Below are positions 24,449-41,500 of a stretch of 64,000 bases of DNA, piece by piece. The notes beneath the pieces are model-generated. The model ran no database searches and had not been told where the DNA came from. It saw nothing but the letters and a program-made list of their open reading frames with translations. The stretch's first letter is position 1, and each line of letters opens with the position of its first letter. Source of the stretch: Lumbricus rubellus (taxonomy: Eukaryota > Annelida > Clitellata > Crassiclitellata > Lumbricidae); assembly GCA_945859605.1 (NCBI GenBank), contig OX243824.1, positions 4,333,421-4,397,420 on the forward strand, given 5' to 3'. Made by a program: the position numbers and the translations under genes.

Positions 24449-24788
24449 ACTATGGGGTCCTACGTTCCGGAATATTAAAACTGGATTTTTAACTAACACT
24501 CGAAATATCAACGAACAATAATCTCAAGTATTGAAAATGTATAGTTTAAAAGTTATCGCTTTTGCGATTGCGAAAGAACGTCTTTATTAATAAGCGTTTA
24601 CTCGATGCGAATTGTTTAGTAAAGGTTAAGGTCAAGCATACGATTAACCTCGCGTAACCATAGAGTACGCATTTCAAGAGGGAACATTTTATTAATCTTA
24701 TTTAAGATTATCTTTTGAAGAATTTAATTCTTGTATAGCGAAAGCTATTGGGAAATACTTGTTAACTGAGTAAACAAGTAAGTTGACC
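24449..24788 (+). other. Leader of the Gmr1-like element
   Basis: 340 bp between the LTR and the ORF. The primer-binding-site candidate is at 24453-24470; the matching tRNA could not be named. Otherwise non-coding. Confidence 0.6.
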
Positions 24789-27700
24789 ATGTCGTCACTT
24801 GGAGAACATGAACAGTGGGTTAAACTCGCTAAAGAGATGGGGATGGAAGGTGATGAGTTGAAGACGTTTGTGCGTGATAGACAGCAGGAAGCAAGAGACG
24901 ACAGACTGCGTGAACGAGAAGATCGAAAGCTTAAAGATGAGGCTGAAAAAGATAGACTAGCCAAAGAAGCAGACAGAGCACAAGAATTAGAGTTAGCAAA
25001 AATGGCTGACGCTAGGCTTGAGCGAGAACGGGAAAGTCGTGCGAATGAGGCCAGACTTGAAAGAGAGGCGAATGAGGCCAGACTTGAAAGAGAGGCGAAC
25101 GAGGCGCGATTAGTTCGTGAAGCGACCGAATGTCAAGCTAGGAGAGATATGGATCTTGAAGTCAAAAAGCTTGAGTGTGAATTGAGGATGAGAGAAATTG
25201 ATGCTAGAAATAATCAGAATCGTGGTGAAGCCACATTCACAATGGTTGGCGATGGTTCATACCAAGGAAACAATAACCACAACAGAGGAATGAAGGATAT
25301 CAAGTTCCCTGTATTCAATGAGAATAAAGATTGCTTGGATGCATATTTATTAAGGTTTGAAAGGACATGCACGGCATACGAGATAGCAACAGAAAATTGG
25401 TCTCTGATGCTAGCCAAGCATCTTGAAGGAAAAGCGTTAGAGGTGTATCAAAGAATGTCATCTGAGGAGACACAAGATTACGAGTGTTTGAAAAGACATC
25501 TGTTAAAAAGGTTTCAATTAACAGAGGGTGGATATCGTAACAAGTTTAAGATGAGTAAAATGGAGTCAGGTGAAACACCTACAGATTTTGTGCATAGGTT
25601 GAGGAGATATATGCAGCAGTGGCTACTTCAAGCTGGATTCGAGAAAACCTACGAAGGAATGGAGAACTTATTATTAAGAGATCAGTTCTACCTTACGTGT
25701 AGCGATGAACTTAAGATGTTCCTCAAAGAAAGAGGCAAAATGAGTTTAGAGGACACCTTGAACTGTGCCGAGTCTTATATCGAGGCGCACGGATATAAAT
25801 ACACAGAAAGTAATCTAAGGCCTCCAGTGAAATTCAGTAACGAAAGGCCGAATGTGAAACCGTTCGACGATAAATCAAGAGAGAGGTTTAATGGAAACAT
25901 AAATAGAGGACGAGGAGACATGAAACAGAACAGGGAGACGAATCATAATGGAAGTATGAATAGAGGACTTAGTAGAGAAAGAGAACAGGCAGCTGAGCAT
26001 AAGATAACTTGCTTCTCATGTGGCCGAACCGGACACAAGTCATATGATTGTTCACACAAACAAAAAGGAGTTGTTAAACATACTGCGGCGGCTATACAAG
26101 TATATGAGAATAGGGCGTACAAGATAGCGCAAGCAAATGAAGAGTTGAAACTAAATGAAGTTGAAAAAGAGGAAGAACGTAAGAAGGAATTACCGATACA
26201 GTTGGCAGCAAGTACAATGGTTACTGATCGGAGAGATGATGGCGATGACCTTGAGAATAAAAATGAAGGTCAACTAAAGGTGAACGGTGTGAATGCCAGT
26301 TGTCTATATGACTCTGGGTCAAGCACATGTATTGTCAAGAGATCACTGGTAAATGATGTTGATTTCACAGGAAGAGAAGCCCAATGCATATTAATCGATG
26401 GGACATTGAGAAATTTTCCGACAGCAAAGGTTAATATTGAAAGTGAGTATTTTACAGGAAACGTTGAAGCAATGGTGATGGAAGAACCGGTGAAACCAGT
26501 AATTATCGGTAGGATGAAGGGACTAAAATATCTGGTAGTGAAAGAAACTACAGATAACATGATAAACTGTGATCGGAGTGATACAGATGATAACGAGAAT
26601 AGAGAGGATAGATTGAAAAAGATTCAGAAATCTTTAAGTGTTGAGTCACAAGGACAAAGTGACAAAAAGAAAGTTCATTTTGCGAGTGAAATCACAAGTG
26701 AATTAAATGAGGATGTAACGGATGACGTCATCGAGAATGATGATGTGTGCCAAACGACAGCAGCAGTTGAAACCAGAGCGGAATCAAAGAAAGTAACAAA
26801 ATACAAACAGTTGAAAGTTACTGAGATGCCGGATTTAAATGTATCAACAAAAGAAATTAAAGAGTTACAAAGCAAAGATGAGACTTTGAAGAAGTTTTGG
26901 GATAAAGCAATTGATTGGAGTGGTGATGACAGTGTAACAGAGAAAGTTCTTTATGTGAAGAAGAACGGATTTTTGTATAGGAGATTCATGGAGACAACGG
27001 AAGATGATGCGAAGTGGCAGTTAATGGTCCCGAAGGAACTTAGAGGTAAAGTATTAGCCGTGGCCCATAACTCGCTATTGTCAGCACATTTGGGTATGAA
27101 GAAAACCCATGATAAAATTGTGAATGAATTTTATTGGCCATCGATAGGACAAGAAATTAAAAGGTATGTCCTGAGTTGTGATGTATGCCAAAAGTCGGTA
27201 GACAAAAAGGTGAGCCACAGAGCACCGATGGGACATCTTCCGGTACTGGATGTACCATTCAAACATGTCTGTGTAGACATTATCGGAGTGATAGAACCTA
27301 TGTCATCAAGAGGTTATCGTTATATATTAACGATAGTGGATTTGAGTACCAGATACCCAGAAGCGATTCCACTGAAAGGAATAACTACAGAGGAAGTGGC
27401 GGAAGCCTTGTTCAATTTTTATTGTCGCATGGGTGTTCCTCAGAAAATCCATACTGACAGAGGGAGCCAATTCACTTCAGAATTGATGGCTGAAGTTAAC
27501 AAGATGTTGTTAATCAAGCACACTTTCACTAGCCCTTACCATGCTATGGGAAATGGATGTGTGGAGAGACTTAACGGAACAATAAAAGCAACGTTGAGGA
27601 AGCTAATAGGAGAACAGGTCAAGGAATGGGACAGGTTCTTAGCACCATTATTGTTCGCGTTACGAGACACTGTACACGAAAGTCATGGGTTCACACCCTT

Positions 27701-29624
27701 TGAATTAATTTTTGGAAGGTCATGCAGAGGACCAATACAGATATTGAAGGAACTCTGGACAAATGAGAAAGTGGAGGATGAAGTAAAAGATGTTTATACA
27801 TACATGACCGATTTGAGAGAAAGAATAGAAGAAACATGTGATATGGCACAGAAGGCCATACATAAAGCAAATGAAAAGAATAAGAAGTATTATGATAAGA
27901 AAGCACGATACAGAGAGTTGAAGATAGGAGATAAAGTGTTATTACTGTTACCCAGTTGTAACAATAAGATGCTTGTAAAATGGCAAGGACCATTTGTGGT
28001 CAGAGGCAAAATAGGAGATTATGATTACAAGGTGGAAATTGATGGTGGAAAACTCAAAACATATCACATCAATATACTAAAGAAGTACTACGAGAGAAAT
28101 GGAGAAGGTAATGATGTAGAAACGTCAGCATACATATCGGCGATAGTACATGATGGTAAAGATGGTGAAGATGAAGAAGAAGAGATATTGAGCTTATATG
28201 TAAGTAAACAAACGGAGACTTACAAAGATGTGGATATCAATCCTAAATTGACGGAAAAACAGAAAAGAGAATTAAGGGAACTACTGAGAGAACATGAGGA
28301 CATATTCAGTGATAAGCCAGGAAGGACAGACATGGTAAAGCATGAGATTCATCTGACGAGTGATGAGCCAATTCGGTTACGAGCTTATCCAACGCCATAT
28401 CACCTCCAAGCGGAGATAAACAAAGAATTGGAGACGATGCTAGATAATGGAATTATAGAAAGATCGGAAGCAGCGTATGCAGCGCCGCTTGTAGTTGTTA
28501 AGAAGTCAGACGGAAGTAACAGACTTTGCTGTAATTATAAACAACTCAACAAAGTGACAGTATTCGATCCAGAACCGATGATGTCGAATGAGGATATTTT
28601 CAATAAACTCAGTGGAAGTAAAATCTATAGCAAGTTCGATTTCTGTAAAGGGTATTGGCAGATACCAATGAGCGAAGAATCAAAAGACTTAACCACATTT
28701 ATCTGTGCAAGCGGATTATATAAATTCAATGTGTTACCATTTGGACTAGTCAATAGCGCGTCCAGTTATAATCGCTTGATACGGAAAATATTACATGGAA
28801 CTGAAAATCTAGAAAGTTATGTCGACGATATTCTTGCTCATACAAAAGGATGGGACGAACACATGAAGACGTTAAGAGAGTTTTTCACAAGAGTGAGAAA
28901 AGCTCATTTGACATTGAAACCGAAGAAATGTTCACTAGGATATGGCAAGATAGATTTCCTAGGCCATACATTGAACAACGACGATATAAGCCCTAAGGGA
29001 GAATCTATTGACAAGATTGTGGAAATGCCACAGCCTAAGACGAAGAAGCAAGTGAGAAGCTTTTTAGGAGCGATAAATTACTATCGAAAGTTTATTCCAC
29101 ATTGTGCAGAATTGATGGCACCGTTGAGCGACTTGACTAAAAAGTTAGCTCCTAACAATGTTGAATGGAACCAAGAGTTAGGTGAAAGTTTTAAGCAGTT
29201 GAAAGAAGCACTAGCTAAGACACCAATCCTTAGGTTACCAGACTTGGAGAAAGAATTTATAATACAGACAGATGCATCAGGAAAAGGGATAGGTTGTGTT
29301 CTTATTCAACAATATGAAGGAATAAACCATCCGATAGCATATGCGAGTAGAAAACTGTTGGAAAGAGAGATGCGATATTCAGTTGAGGAAAGAGAATGTT
29401 TAGCCATAATGTGGGGAATCAGTAGATTTGATCGATATTTGTGTGGAAGAGAGTTTGTGATCGAGACTGACCATTGTGGACTACAGTACATGAAGGAAGG
29501 GAGGATGAAGAATGCAAGAGTCATGAGGTGGAGCCTTGCCCTTCAAAATTATTGTTTTACAATACGTTACATTAAGGGATGTAATAATGTAATGTCCGAT
29601 TATTTAAGTAGAGGATTGACCTAA
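24789..29624 (+). CDS. Gag-Pol single polyprotein of the Gmr1-like element
   Basis: One frame of 1611 aa from the ATG at 24789; an upstream TTG in frame is not a likely start. Domains in order: a charged coiled coil (~25-140) with tandem NEARLEREA units; a capsid region with a SCAN-like helical block (~232-335); a CCHC knuckle CFSCGRTGHKSYDC (~408); protease LYDSGSSTC (~507); integrase zinc finger (~760-800) and D,D35E core (D~829, D~890, E~926); a GPF-type C-terminal integrase segment; reverse transcriptase with the catalytic box SYVDD (~1343); RNase H (TDASGKGIG, ~1494). In most Ty3/gypsy elements integrase is last. Here it precedes RT, as in Ty1/copia and in Gmr1-like gypsy elements. Gag and Pol are fused with no stop or shift. 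All catalytic motifs looked for are intact. Confidence 0.95.
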   Translation: MSSLGEHEQWVKLAKEMGMEGDELKTFVRDRQQEARDDRLREREDRKLKDEAEKDRLAKEADRAQELELAKMADARLERERESRANEARLEREANEARLEREANEARLVREATECQARRDMDLEVKKLECELRMREIDARNNQNRGEATFTMVGDGSYQGNNNHNRGMKDIKFPVFNENKDCLDAYLLRFERTCTAYEIATENWSLMLAKHLEGKALEVYQRMSSEETQDYECLKRHLLKRFQLTEGGYRNKFKMSKMESGETPTDFVHRLRRYMQQWLLQAGFEKTYEGMENLLLRDQFYLTCSDELKMFLKERGKMSLEDTLNCAESYIEAHGYKYTESNLRPPVKFSNERPNVKPFDDKSRERFNGNINRGRGDMKQNRETNHNGSMNRGLSREREQAAEHKITCFSCGRTGHKSYDCSHKQKGVVKHTAAAIQVYENRAYKIAQANEELKLNEVEKEEERKKELPIQLAASTMVTDRRDDGDDLENKNEGQLKVNGVNASCLYDSGSSTCIVKRSLVNDVDFTGREAQCILIDGTLRNFPTAKVNIESEYFTGNVEAMVMEEPVKPVIIGRMKGLKYLVVKETTDNMINCDRSDTDDNENREDRLKKIQKSLSVESQGQSDKKKVHFASEITSELNEDVTDDVIENDDVCQTTAAVETRAESKKVTKYKQLKVTEMPDLNVSTKEIKELQSKDETLKKFWDKAIDWSGDDSVTEKVLYVKKNGFLYRRFMETTEDDAKWQLMVPKELRGKVLAVAHNSLLSAHLGMKKTHDKIVNEFYWPSIGQEIKRYVLSCDVCQKSVDKKVSHRAPMGHLPVLDVPFKHVCVDIIGVIEPMSSRGYRYILTIVDLSTRYPEAIPLKGITTEEVAEALFNFYCRMGVPQKIHTDRGSQFTSELMAEVNKMLLIKHTFTSPYHAMGNGCVERLNGTIKATLRKLIGEQVKEWDRFLAPLLFALRDTVHESHGFTPFELIFGRSCRGPIQILKELWTNEKVEDEVKDVYTYMTDLRERIEETCDMAQKAIHKANEKNKKYYDKKARYRELKIGDKVLLLLPSCNNKMLVKWQGPFVVRGKIGDYDYKVEIDGGKLKTYHINILKKYYERNGEGNDVETSAYISAIVHDGKDGEDEEEEILSLYVSKQTETYKDVDINPKLTEKQKRELRELLREHEDIFSDKPGRTDMVKHEIHLTSDEPIRLRAYPTPYHLQAEINKELETMLDNGIIERSEAAYAAPLVVVKKSDGSNRLCCNYKQLNKVTVFDPEPMMSNEDIFNKLSGSKIYSKFDFCKGYWQIPMSEESKDLTTFICASGLYKFNVLPFGLVNSASSYNRLIRKILHGTENLESYVDDILAHTKGWDEHMKTLREFFTRVRKAHLTLKPKKCSLGYGKIDFLGHTLNNDDISPKGESIDKIVEMPQPKTKKQVRSFLGAINYYRKFIPHCAELMAPLSDLTKKLAPNNVEWNQELGESFKQLKEALAKTPILRLPDLEKEFIIQTDASGKGIGCVLIQQYEGINHPIAYASRKLLEREMRYSVEERECLAIMWGISRFDRYLCGREFVIETDHCGLQYMKEGRMKNARVMRWSLALQNYCFTIRYIKGCNNVMSDYLSRGLT

Positions 29625-29787
29625 GATTTAAGTAAATCAATGGTGATACTATAGGTAGATAAGAAGTAGTTGTGTTAGGTTGTGATGTTGTGTAAAGTAG
29701 TATAAGCATAGGCATAAGCAGTTATTGTAATTTGATAATTAGATAAGTTGATAAAGCCTGTGTACAGACTTTTGAAGAAAGGGTATT

Positions 29788-30793
29788 TGTCGTGGTTATA
29801 TTAAATGATTATCAAATTAAACACTTGCTATGCATGTATAATTATTAATTATAGGTAGAAGTTAAGCTAGGCAATTTAATTGGCGAGTTTAGGTAATATG
29901 TGTGGCAACATATAAAATATTAATACATAAAACCAATGACTGCAGCTAAGCGTAATAACGAGTGGTCAAGATTACCATGACAACAAAGGACGCTAATCCT
30001 ATTCGTGATTGGTGCAAACTGGAAGCGAATGACGTGACGAGTTAAAAATGACGTCAGCGAAGTGGACGTTAAGTTTTTGACTCTCTACAGGTATATCTGG
30101 AAATGGTGGTTGTTTCGCTGCGGTGATCAATCCAAAGTTGTGATTTTCAGAGTAGAGACGAAGGTAATTGAACTGTTCGGACGATCAACCGATAGTTCAA
30201 AGTATTGTGCATTAAGTGCAACGCAATTTAAATGAGAAATTTGCGTTAGTGCATAATAATCATCGTGTGAAGTGTGAGACACTTGCGAAGAAGACGAACT
30301 CTTAGGCAACAGACTGAAGAGTCGTGAAATTTGAATCGGCAAGCGAACAGCTGATCGGCGTGTGAAGTACGAAGGACGTTTGGTCAACTGGAGAAGAGCT
30401 GTGAGGTGAATGCGATGATTCATCTCGTGTGCAACTGATTCACGGCAAGATACGAGTAAGACGTTTGGTGTGGTCACTTCCATGACTGCATATTCAACCG
30501 TCTGATCAACATTCTTGACTGCGAAGAATCGGACGACGGAGAGAGCCGAAGACATTCGAGTTTCATACAACTCGACAGATAAGCGCAAATATAATATTTC
30601 CTAAGTAACTCGCCACACTAGGTAAATAGGATTGTTATTTGTTTGTGCATATGAATGATATTGAATAACTTTATATTATATATATTTCATAAGAATTGGG
30701 AGTTCGTTGAATTTGGAAGAATTTCTTGAGTAAGTTAAACCCAACCGATTAACCACTAGGATAATAAAGTGCCCTTTTACACGGGATACGACA
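29788..30793 (+). repeat. Right LTR of the Gmr1-like element
   Basis: 1006 bp, same ends and no difference noticed from the left LTR. Followed by the CCCAC duplication. Confidence 0.95.
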
Positions 30794-30798
30794 CCCAC

Positions 30799-31336
30799 CG
30801 CATGCTACAGCTGAAGCCTTCTACCCGCATGACATCAGCAAACACTCCGACATGCCCAGACATGCATCGCATCGCATAACCAGCTGTCATCATCCACGCC
30901 TTGATACAGTGGATGGTGCTTACTAATCGTATGACATCAGCATCTCACCCCCACCCACAACAGCAACCACCCTGTCTTGCAGCTGACGCTTACTAAGGAG
31001 ATGACCTCAGCATTCCACACCCACCACCACCCCCACCGCATGCAGCACCTGGCGCTGCTAAACGTCTGACAGCAGCAACCAGCCCAACTTGTTGTCGATG
31101 CTTACTAAGCAGCTGATATCATCCAACCCTTCCAGCACCTGTCCCTTACAAACAATGCACCAAAATGATTATAAAATGGGCAATCAGCTAATGCTTAGAT
31201 ATGAACGCATCCGATATCTACATCCGTGGACGAGCTACACACATCGGCGAACTTCTACAAATCTTTCGTTCATCAACGAACTTCTACGAGCGGTGGTCAT
31301 CTGCAGTGGCGGCATCTACGAGCGGCGAACACAACG
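30799..31336 (+). repeat. Subterminal imperfect repeats of the Polinton-like element (right part)
   Basis: A continuation of the repeat interrupted by the retrotransposon: CTTACTAA(G/T)... followed by GATGACATCAGCA recurs near 30922, 30985 and 31099. It may hold the promoter of the polymerase gene, which starts next. No TATA box was recognised. Confidence 0.6.
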
Positions 31337-37316
<5,980 letters not shown>

Positions 37317-37669
37317 GGAACATTCTGAATTCTCGAAAAGACATTGAACATTCTGAATTCTTGAAAAGACATTGAACATTGTAAAAGTTATTGCATAATT
37401 TTGTGAAGTGTTGTGAAATTATTGAAGAAAGAAATTGTGTTTGAAGAAAAAATTGTCAACCTACTGTGTTTGTTCTTTCATACATATTTAAATTTCCTAC
37501 TAGCATTGTCGCTCGCCTATTTGACATAGGTTCCTGGCCTAGCAAGTTTCTCGCCCTCTGATTGGTTGCTGCTTCCTGGGCTAGTAAGGTTCTCGCTCTC
37601 TGATTGGTCGCCGCTTCCTGGGCTAGCAAGGTTCTCGCTCTCTGATTGGTCGTCGCATTTCCAAATCCG
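37317..37669. repeat. 3' region of the Polinton-like element with three 42-bp CCAAT-type repeats
   Basis: After the polymerase stop comes a duplicated GAATTCTTGAAAAGACATTG unit. Then, at about 37520-37660, there are three 42-bp units each with CTCTGATTGGTY, the inverted CCAAT box recognised by NF-Y. No AATAAA was found between the stop and the inverted repeat. Confidence 0.65.
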
Positions 37670-38070
37670 CACTTCCGGTACCGCACTTCCGGTTCCCGCG
37701 CTTCCGGTTCCCGCGCTTTCGGGTCCCGCGCTTCCGGTTCCGCACTTCCGGTTCCCGCGCTTCCGGTTCCCGCGCTTGCGGACCCCGCGCTTGCGGACCC
37801 CGCGGCGGGGAGGGGCGGGGGCGGGGGCGGCCCTGTAGCACTGCTAATTAGGGTTAAGTAATTACACTAATTAGCATAATTACCTAATTAATATTGAATA
37901 ATTAATATAATGACTAATTATAATGACTAATTATAATGACCTAATTAGAATAATGACCTAATTAGTATAATGACCTAATTAGAATAATGACCTAATTACC
38001 ATAATGAGCTAATTACCCTAATTAAGATGACCTAATTAAGATGACCTAGTTAGGGTGACCTTGACCTTTG

Positions 38071-38101
<31 letters not shown>

Positions 38102-38151
38102 TGACGTCACTGGTCACGTGATGATCGTACTAGATCCCTTATTTGACTACT
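37670..38151. repeat. Right terminal inverted repeat of the Polinton-like element
   Basis: The inverse of 22514-23045: a GC-rich CTTCCGGTTCCGC array, a TGACCTAATTA array, GACCTT hexamers, TGACGTCA, CACGTG, ending TTGACTACT. It has fewer hexamers and fewer GC-rich units than the left arm. Confidence 0.88.
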
Positions 38152-38157
38152 TACTTA
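38152..38157. other. Target-site duplication, right (TACTTA)
   Basis: Direct repeat of 22508-22513. See the left site for the alternative reading. Confidence 0.7.
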
Positions 38158-38194
38158 AGTTAACAGTATTATATTCTTACCAACAACAACTTTT

Positions 38195-38516
38195 ATATCA
38201 TATCTACATCTATTTCCATCTATCCGTCCATCCATCTATCAATCTGTCCTTCCATTCATCCATCCATCCACCCGTTGCTCTATCCACCCATTCACCAATC
38301 CGCTCCCTCCCTCAAAACAACAAAAGTCCTCCATTATGCAGAATTTATCAGAACACAAAAACAAAACACTTAGCTCACTATAGTGTCCATTGCAACACGT
38401 TCAAAATCCTTAATCAACTTAACATTATTCCAAACACGCAAGTATTTTACATGGCATGTGGATTCTACGATGCCTTTAGTCAAAACATGAATATTTCCTT
38501 CACTGTATACTATTCT
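38195..38516. repeat. CATC/CATT-rich low-complexity DNA
   Basis: Imperfect TCCATC tetranucleotide runs to about 38310, then unremarkable sequence up to the right segmental duplication. Confidence 0.7.
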
Positions 38517-41500
38517 ACAGGAATAAAAAAATATAGCAACATTCATTAGGGGAGTTCCCTTCCGAGAATACGAAAATGTAACACCAACTTTTATTTTTGG
38601 ACCGGGTCTCGCACGACGCTTTGCATTTACATTTTTCGAACAGGTCTGAAGTCGTGGGTAAGGAGAGTACTTGAAGAATTATTCCATACATATATCTTGT
38701 GGAAGTTGTGTACTCAATGATTACTTTTTGAATTGTGACAAGCAAAATGTATACGCAGCACATCCGAGTTAAAAACGAAACAATGAATGTAATAAAATCC
38801 ATTTTAACTATACACAAGTCATGCATATTCGACCATACAGACTGTCAGTATGCGACCATATTCGGGATATCTCTAAGTTAATATTGGAAGAGCGCTAACA
38901 TATGATATTCAGATGTGCGGTATAGAATGCAGCTATATGGACTATAAAATAAGACAATATCCGATATTTGAGTGGTTTTTCAACACATCAGGTTTTCTGA
39001 GAATTTACTGAACAGATTTGTTTTGAGAATGCTTCATGTCATGACTGATATTAGTTTGACTTTCGTCCAGTATACTGATTCCAACCTTATTTTGTACTTT
39101 TTAAGACTTGGAAAGTTTTCTTCATAAACACTACACAGATTGTGTCTCTTCAGAGTGAGTGAGTTCGTGGCATCTTAGATCTGAAGAACGTGAGAACATC
39201 TTCTGACATACAAAGCAAAGGTATGGTTTCTCACCATAGTGGGTCTTTTCGTGTCGCATCGCATGTGAATGTGTCCTAAATGCTTTCTCACATAATTTGC
39301 AAGCATATGGTTTGTCTCCAGAGTGCGTTCTTTTATGAATTGTCAGACTTTGAGCGTGAGCGAATGCTTTCTTACATACCTGGCAAATGTATGGTTTGAC
39401 TCCGGTATGGGTTCTCTTATGAATTCTCAGATATGCAGAGCGGGAGAAAGTTCTTTTGCAAACATCGCAAACATATGGTTTGTCACCGGAATGGGTTCCT
39501 TGATGGTTTCTAAGTCCTGAAGTACAATAGAACGTTTTCTGACAGATCTCACAAAGGAATGGCCTATTTTCAGAATGGGTTCTTTGATGTTTTCTAAGTT
39601 CTGAAGCAGAATAAAAGGTTTCCTGACAAATCTGACAGAGGAATGGCTTATCTCCGGAATGAGTTCTTTCATGAATTTTCTTATCTGAAGAGCGTGAGAA
39701 TGTTTTTGTACATATACCGCAAAGATGAGGTTTGTATCCAAAGTGACTTCCTTCATGAAGTCCGAGTTTTGTTGCACTTGAGAATGTTTTCTGACATAAC
39801 TTGCAAAGATATGGTTTATATCCAGAATGAGTTCTTTCATGAACCCTCATATTTGTACCGTAAGAGAATGCCTTCTGGCATATCTGGCAAAATTTTGGTT
39901 TGTCGCCCGAATGGTTTTTTTCGTGTCGCCACAAGTGCGAACCACATGAGAATGTTTTTTTGCATACCTGACATCGGTATGGCCTCTCTCCAGTATGGAT
40001 TCTAACATGACGTGCTAGACTGCCAGTTTGTGAAAAACTCTTGCTACATATCTGACATTTGAATGGTCTCTCACCGGTATGTATTCTCATGTGATTATCG
40101 ACGCGGGAGTGGAGTTTGAGCCAATATGGGCACAGCGGGCACTGGAATGATTCTTCTCCAGAATATGTTTGCATGTTTTTCCTAAGATAATCCTCATTAC
40201 TAGTTTTAAACTCATTTGACTGACACAAGGTTTGCAACTGCAGTTTATCTCCGGAATGAATTCTTATGTGGTAACTTAGATTGAAAGCGCTTCTCAAACG
40301 TTTTCCACAAACGTGGCATTCGAAAGGCTTTTCTCCAGTATGGACTCTAACGTGACGCTGCAGATTGGATGTCTGAGAAAAACTCATACTACATAAGTGA
40401 CATTGGAAAGGTCTCTCTCCTGTGTGGGATCTCATGTGAGTCTTAAACTGGCTGTAGCATGTGAGCGTTTTCAGACACAGTTGGCATATGTATGGTATAG
40501 CTCCTTTATTTATTCTAACCCGCTTTTGTAGGAGAGGATCCTGGGACTGTTTATCTTTGCATATGCGACGTTGATGTGGTTTCTCTCCTCCATGAATTAT
40601 TCTCACGTGCCTCTTTAGATGAGAGGCATGCTTAAATTTTCTCTTGCATAACTCGCATTCGTTAGTCTTATCTCTGGAAATGTTCTTTTTATTTTCACTG
40701 GTAAGACTATCCAGCACGAGTGATTTCTTATGTAGCTGGGGGCTGTCTATCTTATCTTTTGCTGCATTTCCAATAGAATTTCCTAGTGAGCTCCTCGATG
40801 AAATTTTGTCCGACATCACTAGTAACATTGAGGATGCTTGTATCAGGGCATCACTTGTTACATTGAGGATGCTTGTATCAGGGCATCTGAGACTTTGCCA
40901 AACTGTATAAATTTCTGCTGTGATTGAAAACTGTGTTGATTGCTCTGGCAAACGATGTACTGTTCTGAGATTAAGAGTTGCTCAAACGCTGTTGCCACCA
41001 TTTCGTGGGAAGAAACAATCACTTCACAACAAAAAGCGTCCTTTCACAATACCTATAGTACTACAGGTAAATAGAAAGAGTAGTTTAAAATAATTTGTTA
41101 ACCGACATAATATGTTTTGTTACATTGAGGCCTGCTTGTATTTCAATACAGCGTTTGTACTTTCCTTAAGTCTAGGCCAATTTATTATCTCTTGGTCCAC
41201 ATGAAGTCGTCGGTTCACATGTAGGCTATATTATCGGGGTCGACTGCATAGAGTATCGTAGGCAGAATGATGTGTACGGTGCTACTGTTAGTTAACCTGG
41301 AATATACAGTATGTATACAGTGTTTGATACACGTATTCGGCTAAATGTAAGTGGGATTGATGATATTATCAACGTAACTCTTACCATTATAACTTACGCT
41401 GGCAAAAGACATTACAAATTAGCCGCAAATGTCCCACCCCCCGTACAATTATGCCTCGTGTACCATGTGACGCACGTGCGATTAAAGGCTACTTACTCAC

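Larger units (their letters stand above)
23443..30793 (+). mobile_element. Gmr1-like Ty3/gypsy LTR retrotransposon, complete
   Basis: Two 1006-bp LTRs (23443-24448, 29788-30793) begin TGTCGT and end ACGACA, and look identical over everything compared. The 5-bp duplication CCCAC flanks the element (23438-23442, 30794-30798). A primer-binding-site candidate starts TGGGGTCCTACG at 24453, and a purine tract GAAGAAAGGG lies at 29774-29783 just before the right LTR. One long ORF fills the inside. The integrase-before-RT order identifies the Gmr1-like lineage. Identical LTRs and an intact ORF imply very recent insertion. It sits inside the Polinton-like element. Confidence 0.95.

Noticed and set aside
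37456..37686. Minus-strand frame of 76 residues with a repeated TNQRARTLL motif
   Set aside because: It translates the three 42-bp CCAAT-type repeats and part of the inverted repeat; no start context or domain.
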